Of a stretch of 64,000 nt of DNA, positions 1 to 8,632 are shown piece after piece. The DNA comes from Candidatus Chlorobium masyuteum (GTDB lineage: Bacteria > Bacteroidota > Chlorobiia > Chlorobiales > Chlorobiaceae). The position numbers and the translations under genes are program-made. Where the stretch lies: NCBI RefSeq assembly GCF_011601315.1, contig NZ_JAAORA010000001.1:674362-738361 (forward strand). The letters are read 5' to 3'. The notes below the pieces were generated by a model, which did not search any database, was not told the origin of the DNA, and saw nothing but the letters and a program-made list of their open reading frames with translations. Numbering within the stretch: position 1 is the first letter of the stretch; the number at the start of each line of letters is the position of its first letter.

Positions 1-2368
1 CTATGTTGTCGAGGCTCACGCTCAGGTCGCGCTGCCACGTCGCGTTCGACGGATCGGATTTCGCCAACCGTTCGCTCACTTCACGCGACTCCTTGTAGAT
101 CTTTAACGCTCCCTCTAAATCGCCCTGGTGGAGAAAAACGTTGGCTTGCAAATTCAGCAAGGCGGAACACTCTCTTTGCCAATCCGATTCGATCAACGTT
201 TCGTACGGGAGAAGATTGAACCAATCCGCTACTGCTCCAAGGACGAGTTGCACCAAATCAAGTCGGCCAAAATTGGTAAGACGATCCACTACGTCATACA
301 GGAGATAGTTTGCCAGAGGGAACCAAAGCTTCTGGTCACTGTCTGCACGCAACAATGCTGCGGCATGCTCAATAGTAGCTATAACCGAGAAAGACTGCCC
401 CTCTCTCTCGGAATAGTCAAGTAAAGCCGAGAGATGACGCTGCATCCACACTCCCAGAGAGCGCCTGAGCTGTAAATCAGAACCTCTTTCGTGCCGAGCA
501 AAACGATAACCGAGAACGTGAGTGAACTGCCAGTAGTCAGCCGCCGCAGAGCGACGTAAAAGACCGCACTGCACCAGTGAGCGGAGCATGTCGCGGTTGT
601 GCAGCCGGATATCGGCACCGGAGTCGGAAAGAGCCGCTTCAATGGCAGAAAGCGGAAAGGGAGCATGGGCAAGCAGACCGGCGGCTTCGAGAGCCCTGCG
701 TGCCGCACTATCAAGCCTTCTCACACTTCGGCTGAACAGCCACTCAAGCGTATGGCTGGCCTGTGCGGGATCACTGAGCAGAGGGAGTTGCTTATGCTCC
801 CACTCACGCAGCAGTTCATCAGGATCTTCGTCATTACGCGCAACAAGGTTGCCTGCCCAGGTAATGGCAAGAGGGTGACCGTCAAGGAGTGCAAGGATAC
901 GATCACGCACCTCGCCGCTCACACGCCTCTTACACAAGGAGTCAAAGAGATTCGCTGCGTCGTCAGGATGCAATGCCTCCTTAAGCTCCACACTTTCGGC
1001 TGGAGCTGCCTGCACAGAGAGCCGGGTAAGCAGAAGCCAGCGATTCTCCGGCGAAAGAACACTGAAAAGTTCATGAATGCTGCACCGCCCCTCCTTTCCG
1101 TCAGCCTCTTCACCTCCCTCAATGATGAACAGGATGCGACGACTGCGGCAGGCTTCGGTGGCACGCTCTTTGGGCGGTGAACTGGCCAAAAAGCCATATC
1201 CGGCAACTTTGTTCGCCAGCGCGTTCCATACCGGCTCAGCCTGCCCGTTGCTGGTGTAGAGATCAAAATAGAGAACACCATCGGGATAAGGGCTTTTGGA
1301 AAGCTGCGCAGGCTGCGCTCCGGTGACACAAAGAACTGCCTGTGCGGCCAAAGCGGTTTTGCCAAGCCCTGCCCAGCCAACAACAGCCGTGTTCTTCCTC
1401 TTTTTCAATCGATCTGTCAGTTGATCGAGCTCGCTCTTGCGGCCAAAAAACTCTTCCGCCGCAGGTGGCAATTCGTGCGGAATGCGCGAAACGCCTGCAA
1501 CCATTGCCGATTCAAGCTTGACAATAATTTCTTGAGGCTCTCTTAGCAAGACCTTAGGCGGTTGCTCCGTAGGTGAAGGCGAGCGTGGCACAAGAACGTG
1601 ATTACGCAGCAGATCGCAAACAGAGCCACAGACGTGATCATTGCCTGAAGAAGGCTTGGCGATGGAGAGATGGTCTTCATCAAGTGGCACCGGGTCAGTG
1701 CCAACACCCGGATGAGCCGAGGAGAGGTTAACGATTGGCAGCACACCATTTACAGGGAGCTGCTCGTAGAAAGTAACGGTATGAATACCAAGAGAGGTAG
1801 CATGGGTCCGGTACCAGTCGTTGAGGTCATTGAGATTGGCATCATGAGCACACAGCTCTTCAATGGTAACCGTTGCCCCAAAAAGCTTTTTAAATGCATT
1901 AATGAAAGATGCCAGCTTGGCTCCAAAATGCGGTGTTGCAAGAAAAAGAAGTGCACGGGTTTGCTGTGCCACCTGTTGCCTTCGAGCTTCCGGATCATCG
2001 AAAGACTTGCGAAGCAACTGTTTGGCAAGCAAACCACCAAGGCTGTGGCAGATAAAGAACAGCGGACGCTTGCCGAAGTCGCACGGCATCATAAGGTCAA
2101 GTACCTGCGTCGCACGGCTTGGCAGCGCCATACTGTAACCTTCTTCGCGATTGCGCGACCTAAACCAGCGCCACTTTGTTGGGCTCGCAGCATACCCAAG
2201 TGACCAGACTCCCACTTCGGGAAACTCCTTGCCAAGCCACTCTGGCCAGAAAAACTGATTGCTGTTTCGCCACGTCTCAAATGCATTGCCCCCGAGACCG
2301 TGAATAAAAATCACGTCAGCTTTCCGGTTGTTGTTTTCACAACCCGAGATCTTATACAGCTCGCTCAA
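1..2368 (-). CDS. Esterase/NB-ARC (STAND) NTPase/TPR protein, 3' end outside window
   Basis: One uninterrupted minus-strand frame of 789 codons runs off the window edge. Start: TTG at 2368-2366, nine bases after an AAAAGGAG site (2385-2378); the nearest upstream ATG (2376) runs into TGA after three codons, and an in-frame stop lies at 2386-2384. Residues about 17-250 are an alpha/beta hydrolase of the PGAP1/DUF676/SERAC1-like type: oxyanion segment FIHGLGGN (21-28), nucleophile elbow CHSLGG (Ser109) and DHLSIAKP with the likely catalytic His233. An NB-ARC-type NTPase follows: P-loop GWAGLGKTAL (Lys337), a Walker-B-like ILFIIEGGEE and the GxP motif GHPLAI (497-502), then a winged-helix-like region. 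From about residue 700 TPR units begin, ending with the typical RLAKSDPSNATWQRDLSVS linker. By family knowledge such STAND proteins are ligand-triggered switches; esterase effectors are known in fungal NLRs and bacterial anti-phage STANDs. The defence role is inferred. Trigger and C-terminus are unseen. Confidence 0.85.
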   Translation of the reverse strand, partial: MSELYKISGCENNNRKADVIFIHGLGGNAFETWRNSNQFFWPEWLGKEFPEVGVWSLGYAASPTKWRWFRSRNREEGYSMALPSRATQVLDLMMPCDFGKRPLFFICHSLGGLLAKQLLRKSFDDPEARRQQVAQQTRALLFLATPHFGAKLASFINAFKKLFGATVTIEELCAHDANLNDLNDWYRTHATSLGIHTVTFYEQLPVNGVLPIVNLSSAHPGVGTDPVPLDEDHLSIAKPSSGNDHVCGSVCDLLRNHVLVPRSPSPTEQPPKVLLREPQEIIVKLESAMVAGVSRIPHELPPAAEEFFGRKSELDQLTDRLKKRKNTAVVGWAGLGKTALAAQAVLCVTGAQPAQLSKSPYPDGVLYFDLYTSNGQAEPVWNALANKVAGYGFLASSPPKERATEACRSRRILFIIEGGEEADGKEGRCSIHELFSVLSPENRWLLLTRLSVQAAPAESVELKEALHPDDAANLFDSLCKRRVSGEVRDRILALLDGHPLAITWAGNLVARNDEDPDELLREWEHKQLPLLSDPAQASHTLEWLFSRSVRRLDSAARRALEAAGLLAHAPFPLSAIEAALSDSGADIRLHNRDMLRSLVQCGLLRRSAAADYWQFTHVLGYRFARHERGSDLQLRRSLGVWMQRHLSALLDYSEREGQSFSVIATIEHAAALLRADSDQKLWFPLANYLLYDVVDRLTNFGRLDLVQLVLGAVADWFNLLPYETLIESDWQRECSALLNLQANVFLHQGDLEGALKIYKESREVSERLAKSDPSNATWQRDLSVSLDNI

Positions 2369-2710
2369 TCGCTCATGCTCCTTTTAAAAGAGAGATGTTA
2401 TCCTGATTTTTGGGAAACGGCACGTTTAGAAATGACCAAACCGCAGTCAAAAGTATTGACTGCAGAATTATCTCCTGAGTAACCCAATACTGCGCAGATT
2501 ACACACTAACAGAAGATAATAAAAAATATTACGCTGTTCATTGCATAAGTGAGCCCCGCCTGAAGCACAAATCTTATGAGTAACAACCCTTGAGCATCCA
2601 ATCAAGCCCCCACCGTCCACTGATTATCCCCACTGGTTTCTTATATTCAATGTTTTATCGAGCTGAATACGGACTCTTGAACAGTTTTATCAAAATAGTT
2701 TGAACGAACG
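2369..2710. other. Intergenic region between divergent STAND gene and glyS
   Basis: This AT-rich spacer of 342 bases separates the leftward STAND gene from the rightward glyS operon and must hold both promoters. I see the ribosome-binding site of the STAND gene at 2385-2378 but no clear promoter hexamers, structured RNA or small gene. It is the boundary between the accessory first 2.4 kb and the core genes that follow. Confidence 0.6.
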
Positions 2711-4180
2711 ATGAGCAATTCTGATCAAGCGAGGGTGCAGAGCGTGAATCTGCCTCCCGATAAAGTGATGCACAAGCTGGTTTCGCTGGCCAAACGCCGG
2801 GGGTTTATCTACCCGTCGTCCGAGATCTATGAGGGGCTCTCCTCCTGCTTTGACTACGGGCCGCTCGGCAGCGAGCTGAAAAAGAATATCAAGGAGCTGT
2901 GGTGGAACACCATGACCCGTCGCCACCAGAATATTGTCGGCATTGATGCCTCCATACTCATGAACCCGAGGGTTTGGGAGGCTTCAGGACATGTTGCGAG
3001 CTTCAATGATCCGATGATTGATGACCGCACAACAAAGCGGCGCTACCGTGCAGACCACCTGATCGAGAACCATATCGAAAAACTGCGCCGGGATGGCAGG
3101 GATGAGGAGCTGTTGAGGGTACAAGGTGCCTACGAGAACATTGCCAATGCAGAAGATCCCAACCGGGCACTCTATGAGCTGATTCTTGCTGAAAAGATCA
3201 AGGCGCCGGACACCGGCTCTGGAGACTGGACCGAGGTTCGTCAGTTCAATCTGATGTTCCAGTGCAATATGGGAGCTGTGGCGGATAAATCAAGCATCGT
3301 CTACCTGCGGCCTGAAACCGCGCAGGGCATTTTTGTCAACTTCCATAACGTCCGGGAGTCGTCGCGCATGAGGGTACCGTTCGGTATTGCGCAGATCGGC
3401 AAGGCATTTCGCAACGAGATCGTTAAAGGGAACTTCATCTTCCGCATGGTGGAGTTTGAACAGATGGAGATGCAGTACTTTGTTAAACCCGGTACCCAGA
3501 AAGAGGCGTTTGAAGCATGGCGTGAGGAGCGGTTTGCCTGGTACAGCGCCACACTCGGACTGCGAGCGGAAAAGCTGCACTGGTACAAGCATGACAAGCT
3601 GGCTCACTACGCTGATCTTGCCTATGATATCAAGTATGAGTTCCCCTTCGGCATAGAGGAGATTGAGGGCATTCACTCCAGAACCGATTTTGACCTCAAA
3701 CAGCATCAGGAGTACTCCGGCAAGAACATGGAGTATATCGACCAGCTCACCAATGAGCGCTTTATCCCCTATGTGGTTGAAACATCCGCCGGATGCGACA
3801 GGCTCTTTTTGGCGCTCCTGGCAGATGCCTACCGTGAAGATGTTGTGGACGGTGAAGAGCGGGTGATGCTGAAGCTCGCGCCAAAAGTAGCCCCGGTCAA
3901 GGCCGCAGTACTTCCTCTGATGAAAAAAGGGGGCATGGGCGAAAAGGCCGCTCAGCTGCGTGACGAGCTTTCCGAATCGTTCCTTGTCCAGTACGATGAC
4001 GCCGGCTCTATCGGCAAGCGCTACCGCCGTCAGGATGAGATCGGCACACCATTCTGCATCACGGTTGACCATCAGTCGCTTGAAGAGGGTACGGTTACCG
4101 TGCGCTTCCGTGACAGTGCCGCACAGGAGCGGATTGACCTGTCACGGGTCAGGACGTTTATAGGCGAAAAGCTGGTTTAA
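2711..4180 (+). CDS. glyS: Glycyl-tRNA synthetase (single-chain class II)
   Basis: Charges tRNA-Gly with glycine in the cytoplasm. The 489-residue protein matches the homodimeric bacterial/eukaryotic-type glycyl-tRNA synthetase, not the two-gene alpha-beta enzyme. The N-terminus has the RRGFIYPSSEIYEG and FDYGPLGSELKKN motif 1 region, the centre YLRPETAQGIFVNF and QIGKAFRNEI (motif 2), and near residue 360 VVETSAGCDRLFLALL (motif 3), followed by an anticodon-binding domain ending in GTVTVRFRDS. The ATG at 2711 is the first plausible start and its ribosome-binding site is weak. It is followed after 26 bases by bchP on the same strand, so the two are probably cotranscribed. A 260-codon antisense frame inside it is a coding shadow. 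Confidence 0.97.
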   Translation: MSNSDQARVQSVNLPPDKVMHKLVSLAKRRGFIYPSSEIYEGLSSCFDYGPLGSELKKNIKELWWNTMTRRHQNIVGIDASILMNPRVWEASGHVASFNDPMIDDRTTKRRYRADHLIENHIEKLRRDGRDEELLRVQGAYENIANAEDPNRALYELILAEKIKAPDTGSGDWTEVRQFNLMFQCNMGAVADKSSIVYLRPETAQGIFVNFHNVRESSRMRVPFGIAQIGKAFRNEIVKGNFIFRMVEFEQMEMQYFVKPGTQKEAFEAWREERFAWYSATLGLRAEKLHWYKHDKLAHYADLAYDIKYEFPFGIEEIEGIHSRTDFDLKQHQEYSGKNMEYIDQLTNERFIPYVVETSAGCDRLFLALLADAYREDVVDGEERVMLKLAPKVAPVKAAVLPLMKKGGMGEKAAQLRDELSESFLVQYDDAGSIGKRYRRQDEIGTPFCITVDHQSLEEGTVTVRFRDSAAQERIDLSRVRTFIGEKLV

Positions 4181-4206
4181 TTTTTTGGTAACTCATCTAT
4201 TTTCCA

Positions 4207-5349
4207 ATGCGTTATGATGTTGCTGTATTAGGCGGTGGCCCTTCAGGATCGGTTGCCGCGGCCGAGCTTGCCAGGGCTGGACTCTCAACGATTCTCATTG
4301 AACGCAACTTTGAGAATGTCAAACCATGCGGCGGAGCAATACCGCTCGGACTGATTGAGGAGTTCCGCATTCCTTCAGAACTGGTAGAAAAAAAACTCTC
4401 CCGCATGAAGGCCCGCTCCCCGAAAGGGCGGGTGATCGAGATGAACATGCCGAACGGATATGTCGGGATGGTCAGGCGCGAAAAATTTGACCGCTGGTTG
4501 CGCACTGAAGCTGAAAAAGCCGGCGCAACCGTTGCCGAAGGGCTGGTAAACACCATCACCCCCTCTGCTGACGGCTTTCTCATCAAAACCCTCAATGACA
4601 AAATAGCACCGCTCAAGGCTGCACGGATTATCGGGGCTGACGGGGCGAACTCCAAAACCGCCGACGAGCTGCACTTTCCGCCAAACGAGCTGAAGGTGAT
4701 CGCCATGCAGCAGCGCTTCCACTACTCACCCGCAATTGAAAAGTTCAGCAATATTGTTGAGATCTGGTTTGACGGAGAGGTCTCTCCCGACTTTTACGGA
4801 TGGATCTTCCCGAAGGCGGATCATCTTGCCATCGGCACCGGCACCGAGGATCACCGGCACAACATCAAGGCGCTGCAGCGGCGTTTTATCGAAAAAATCG
4901 GGATTACCGACAAACCCTACCTTGATGAGGCGGCCAAAATACCGATGAAGCCCCGCAAATCCTTTACCCAGGAGAAGGCCATTCTGGTCGGGGATGCCGC
5001 CGGACTGGTAACACCGGCAAACGGTGAGGGGATATTCTTTGCCATGCGATCAGGAAAACTCGGCGCACAGGCAATGATTGAGCACCTGAAAAACGGCGCT
5101 CCGCTTGCGAACTATGAAAAAGAGTTCCGCAGGCTCTACGCTCCGATCTTTTTCGGTCTGGAAGTTTTGCAGGCTGTTTATTACAAAACGGACCGGCTGC
5201 GGGAGAGTTTTGTCGCCATATGCGCCGATGATGATGTGCAGCAAATCACCTTTGACTCCTATCTTTATAAGAAAATGGTGCCTGCCCCCTGGCCGGTTCA
5301 GATGAAAATCTTTTCAAAAAACATCTACCACCTGATCAAGGGCTCTTGA
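4207..5349 (+). CDS. bchP: Geranylgeranyl reductase, bacteriochlorophyll type
   Basis: Flavoprotein of 380 residues in the geranylgeranyl reductase family, which reduces the geranylgeranyl tail (free or chlorophyll-bound) to phytyl in photopigment synthesis. The N-terminal FAD-binding motif is [19 protein letters not shown] (about residues 7-25), followed by IERN and the family hallmark KPCGGAIP. A second FAD segment is [20 protein letters not shown] near residue 265. Its place beside glyS and close to gyrB/dnaA fits my memory of bchP in Chlorobium. Green sulfur bacteria have more than one reductase of this family, so paralogue identity (tail of chlorophyll a, bacteriochlorophyll a or another isoprenoid) is not certain. 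Its stop overlaps the next start as TGATG, which indicates translational coupling. Confidence 0.85.
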   Translation: MRYDVAVLGGGPSGSVAAAELARAGLSTILIERNFENVKPCGGAIPLGLIEEFRIPSELVEKKLSRMKARSPKGRVIEMNMPNGYVGMVRREKFDRWLRTEAEKAGATVAEGLVNTITPSADGFLIKTLNDKIAPLKAARIIGADGANSKTADELHFPPNELKVIAMQQRFHYSPAIEKFSNIVEIWFDGEVSPDFYGWIFPKADHLAIGTGTEDHRHNIKALQRRFIEKIGITDKPYLDEAAKIPMKPRKSFTQEKAILVGDAAGLVTPANGEGIFFAMRSGKLGAQAMIEHLKNGAPLANYEKEFRRLYAPIFFGLEVLQAVYYKTDRLRESFVAICADDDVQQITFDSYLYKKMVPAPWPVQMKIFSKNIYHLIKGS

Positions 5350-6035
5350 TGCTGCTCTCTTTTCCAAACTGGATTATTCATCTCTCTTCCGCTCTTGAAT
5401 GGGGGCTCGGGGCAGCACTGCTCTTCCGTTACGGCAGGCTGTGCAACCGGCGCGACATCAGGATTTTTGCCCTCTCCATGCTGCCGCACTGGTCAGGAAG
5501 CTTTTTTGTGCTTGGTTACCATGTTTCAGGGGACTCGGTTCCACTGCTTCTTGATCTGTCGGAGATCATCAATCTCTTCGGCAGCATCTCACTGCTCCTG
5601 GCAACACTGAACCTGCTGAAATCCACAAAAAAAGCCCCCTCACTCGGCTTTGCAGCCGCACTCGGAGCCATCATAATTTCCGGCAAACCGCAATCATACC
5701 TGGGGGAAGATATCTTTGACACCATACTGCAGCTCTCCAGCGTAGTCTATATCTCATTTCTGGTGCTGCTCTTTCTGGTCTACCGGCGTGACCGGACGAT
5801 TTTTTCCGGGCTCACCGTTGCGGGGTTCTGGTTTGTGCTGGTATTTATTTCAGTCACCATTTTCTGCATGTATCTGGCAACAGTGGTTCGGGGATTTCCG
5901 ACGCTCTCACATGACGACCTGCTTCACGGGATGGCCGAAAGCCTGCTGACCATAAGCAATCTTATGATCGCCATCGGCGCACACCGTAAAATCCGGGAGT
6001 ATGAAACAAACCTGGCAGGATCAGGTCAGGGGTGA
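5349..6035 (+). CDS. Integral membrane protein, apparent DUF2499-DUF3593 (Ycf49-like) fusion
   Basis: No biochemical function is known to me. The start is the ATG at 5349 inside the bchP stop (TGATG); a TTG one codon upstream is less likely. The 228-residue protein has about six hydrophobic segments. The N-terminal half (LLSFPNWIIHLSSALEWGLG, then RYGRL and FALSMLPHWSGS) reads like DUF2499/Ycf49 proteins of cyanobacteria and plastids. The C-terminal half (GFWFVLVFISVTIF and LLHGMAESLLTISNLMIAIG) reads like DUF3593, which I recall as a separate neighbouring gene in cyanobacteria. Coupling to bchP suggests a membrane partner or anchor for pigment-tail reduction, which is inference. The 3' end overlaps the convergent ctpA end by 10 bases. 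The domain match is from memory. Confidence 0.72.
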   Translation: MLLSFPNWIIHLSSALEWGLGAALLFRYGRLCNRRDIRIFALSMLPHWSGSFFVLGYHVSGDSVPLLLDLSEIINLFGSISLLLATLNLLKSTKKAPSLGFAAALGAIIISGKPQSYLGEDIFDTILQLSSVVYISFLVLLFLVYRRDRTIFSGLTVAGFWFVLVFISVTIFCMYLATVVRGFPTLSHDDLLHGMAESLLTISNLMIAIGAHRKIREYETNLAGSGQG

Positions 6036-7750
6036 AGCGTCCTGGAGTATTGACGTGAGTCGGCAAGAACCTCAAGCGCTCTCTTCACAACAGGATCATG
6101 GCTGAGCTCTCCCGTTCGGGCAAGAGGCTTGTCATAGTGCCGCAGGATCTCAAGCTCAAGAGCTTCGGCAACAGCTTCCGATTCCTTTGCAATCTCCTGC
6201 GCTTTCAGAAGCGCAACACCCTTCAGAAGCTCATCAGGAATCTTCACCGGATTAATTGCGTTGACCGCATCCTCGCCCTTCAGCGCAGCCTTCAGTTCAT
6301 CGAGCTGTCGTTCAGCCTGTGATGTATAGGTGAATTTTCTGCTCTGCAGAAAGTCATTGAATGAGCGCATAAGCCCCTTGCGCTCAATTGGCTGAACCGG
6401 CTTGAGCGGTGTCCGGGAACGATAGTTCGAAGAGAAAAGAAAAAGCATCCCTTTATTTCGCAGCTCCATCAGGTATGGTGAATCCTTCCTGTCGGAGATC
6501 TCAATATCGGGCTTGATACCTCCTCCTCCATAGACCTTCCGCCTCCCTTTGGTGAAGAAGGGCGTAGAGCGCTTGTCCTCCTGAACCTCAGGGAGCACAT
6601 TTCGCTGCTCCGGCTCCGGAGGAGCCTCTTTCTGGATCAGACGACCGGATGGGGTATAATATTTTGCTGTAGTAAGCTTCAGCGTATTGTCATAGGAGAG
6701 ATTTAAAACCGACTGCACCCGCCCTTTGCCGAATGAACGTTCACCGATAATCACCCCGCGATCAAGGTCCTGGATCGCGCCGGCTACAATTTCAGCCGCA
6801 GAGGCACTCTGGCTGTTGATCAGAACAACAAGCGGCACGGTTTCATGCACAGGATCGGTAACGGTGACGTAGACTTTAGGTTCATGTACCCGACCCCGAA
6901 TGGACACCACATTACTGCCCTTCCTGACAAAAAGCGAAGCAACATCAACCGATGCATTGAGAAGACCGCCCGGATTGTTTCTCAGGTCAAGTATGACTCC
7001 TCTCAGTGGAATATGCTTTGCTGCGGCCTGACGCTGGAGATCCTGAAGAGCCTCTCTCAGTTCATCAGCCGAGCGGGCGCCGAAGCTTTTCATCTCGATA
7101 TAGCCGGTATCACCAAAAAAGCAGGAGTGACTCACCGTGTTTACCCTGATCTCCTCCCGTTTTATGCTGACCGTAAAAAACGGCTCACTCTCCCGCTCTA
7201 TGCCGAGCGTCAGGGTTGCTCCGAGGGGCCCCTTGAGCAGCTCCTTTACCTCATTGAGCGGTTTATTCTTTATCCCGGTACCGTTAACAGCGGCAATAAT
7301 GTCCCCCATCCTGACTCCCGCCCTCGATGCCCCATATCCCTCCACAACTGAAGCTATATAAATGGATCCATCAATCGAGGCTATCGTAACTCCGATACCG
7401 GCATACTGACCACTGGTCAATTCATCAAGCTCCTGAGAGTCACTCTTGTCAAGAAACACCGTGTAGGGATCAAGGGTATGCAGCATTCCGTCAATTCCGG
7501 CATACATCAGTTCTCTGACATCGGGCTTGTCAACGTAGTTGAGTGACAACTGACGGTAGACCTCCCCAAGAAGATCAATACTCTTTATAATACCGAAATA
7601 CTCCTTTTCATCAGCCGGCATGGAGTAGAGCGGCCGGGCAGAAAAGGAGGAGCAAAGGCAGAGAACAATCATGAAGCCTGACACTCTGCGCCAAAGAGTG
7701 GTCAGCGCCGCACCGACATAGGCTCCCCTATATTGCCTGTTAAGCTGCAT
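6026..7750 (-). CDS. ctpA: C-terminal processing peptidase (S41A family)
   Basis: Serine protease of 574 residues that cleaves C-terminal tails of exported proteins in the periplasm. A hydrophobic N-terminal segment (about 22-40) is a signal peptide or anchor. Then come the N-terminal helical region (about 50-105), a PDZ domain (YAGIGVTIASIDGSIYIASV to the GATLTLGIERE strand, about 115-190) and the S41 core with LDLRNNPGGLL. The catalytic pair is Ser315 in NSQSASAAE and Lys342 in SFGKGRVQ. The C-terminal helical extension (about 430-574) resembles the Prc/CtpA-3 type. It is the last gene of the minus-strand run rng-dapD-ctpA, starting three bases after the dapD stop. The exact substrate is unknown. 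Confidence 0.93.
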   Translation of the reverse strand: MQLNRQYRGAYVGAALTTLWRRVSGFMIVLCLCSSFSARPLYSMPADEKEYFGIIKSIDLLGEVYRQLSLNYVDKPDVRELMYAGIDGMLHTLDPYTVFLDKSDSQELDELTSGQYAGIGVTIASIDGSIYIASVVEGYGASRAGVRMGDIIAAVNGTGIKNKPLNEVKELLKGPLGATLTLGIERESEPFFTVSIKREEIRVNTVSHSCFFGDTGYIEMKSFGARSADELREALQDLQRQAAAKHIPLRGVILDLRNNPGGLLNASVDVASLFVRKGSNVVSIRGRVHEPKVYVTVTDPVHETVPLVVLINSQSASAAEIVAGAIQDLDRGVIIGERSFGKGRVQSVLNLSYDNTLKLTTAKYYTPSGRLIQKEAPPEPEQRNVLPEVQEDKRSTPFFTKGRRKVYGGGGIKPDIEISDRKDSPYLMELRNKGMLFLFSSNYRSRTPLKPVQPIERKGLMRSFNDFLQSRKFTYTSQAERQLDELKAALKGEDAVNAINPVKIPDELLKGVALLKAQEIAKESEAVAEALELEILRHYDKPLARTGELSHDPVVKRALEVLADSRQYSRTLHP

Positions 7751-7753
7751 GAC

Positions 7754-8617
7754 TCACCTGAGCGCCTCTTCAAGTGCCGTTGCGCTGTCCGTGCGGGCAT
7801 CGCGGTACTTGATGATAACCGGCGTATAGATGGCAAGACCATGTTCAGCGGCAAACTCTCCCTTGATGGTGCGGGATCCGGCAACAACCACCGCGCCGGC
7901 AGGAATCTCCAGCGGATGATCTGCCGTTTTTCTGTAAACCCTGTTCAGGGCAATATCATAAACCGGTGTTGAACCATTAAGAATAACGCCTGTCCCGATC
8001 ACGGCACGCTCCCTTACGATCGTACCTTCATAGATGCCGCAGTTGCCGCCAACCATCACCTCATCCTCAATAATGACGGGCATGGCTCCAACCGGTTCCA
8101 GCACACCGCCTACCTGAACGCCGGCAGAGAGATGGACCTTTTTTCCAACCTGGGCACAACTCCCCACAAGAGCATGGGAATCAATCATGGTTCCTTCATC
8201 GACGTAGGCTCCAACGTTGACATAGGCAGGAGGCATCATGACCACCGATGGGGCCAGATACGAGCCGTCACGTACCGCCGATCCGCCGGGAACGATGCGG
8301 ACATTGTTCTCCAGTGTAAACTGTTTAAGCGGGTAGGTATCCTTGTCAATAAAGGTAAAACCGGCTCCATGCTCATCAAGCGGTACCATTGCTGCCTGAA
8401 GCCTGCCAAGTCGCATGCCGAGCAGAATACCCTGCTTGACCCATGTGTTTACAATCCAGTCACTGCCGGATTTTTCTGCCGCCCGTATAATTCCGTCGTT
8501 GAGCAGCTGCTTGAACTGCCTGAAAACCGTGCGCGCTTCAGGAATCTCCTGAAGTGCAGCCGCACCGAATGATGAAAATCCAAGTATCTGCTCTTGCAAT
8601 GCATCGTACTGTCCCAT
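7754..8617 (-). CDS. dapD: Tetrahydrodipicolinate N-succinyltransferase
   Basis: Transfers succinyl from succinyl-CoA to tetrahydrodipicolinate in lysine and meso-diaminopimelate synthesis. The protein has 287 residues, close to the family norm. An N-terminal helical domain contains [21 protein letters not shown], then a left-handed beta-helix from about residue 100: [60 protein letters not shown] and [15 protein letters not shown]. It sits between rng and ctpA in the same orientation, 15 bases after rng. The product feeds the peptidoglycan pathway of the dcw cluster in this window, whose MurE has the diaminopimelate-type motif. Confidence 0.96.
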   Translation of the reverse strand: MGQYDALQEQILGFSSFGAAALQEIPEARTVFRQFKQLLNDGIIRAAEKSGSDWIVNTWVKQGILLGMRLGRLQAAMVPLDEHGAGFTFIDKDTYPLKQFTLENNVRIVPGGSAVRDGSYLAPSVVMMPPAYVNVGAYVDEGTMIDSHALVGSCAQVGKKVHLSAGVQVGGVLEPVGAMPVIIEDEVMVGGNCGIYEGTIVRERAVIGTGVILNGSTPVYDIALNRVYRKTADHPLEIPAGAVVVAGSRTIKGEFAAEHGLAIYTPVIIKYRDARTDSATALEEALR

Positions 8618-8632
8618 AATCCCGTCTGATGT

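Noticed and set aside
379-2286. A row of short minus-strand reading frames (for example 919-1383, 1750-2040) that look like pieces of a broken gene
   Set aside because: They lie in other frames. The true frame, with start at 2368, is open without a stop to base 1; I translated most of it codon by codon and confirmed that the start, P-loop and C-terminal end share one phase. So it is neither a pseudogene nor frameshifted.
3290-4072. 260-codon minus-strand frame
   Set aside because: Antisense shadow of glyS with no recognisable domain; glyS itself has all class II synthetase motifs.
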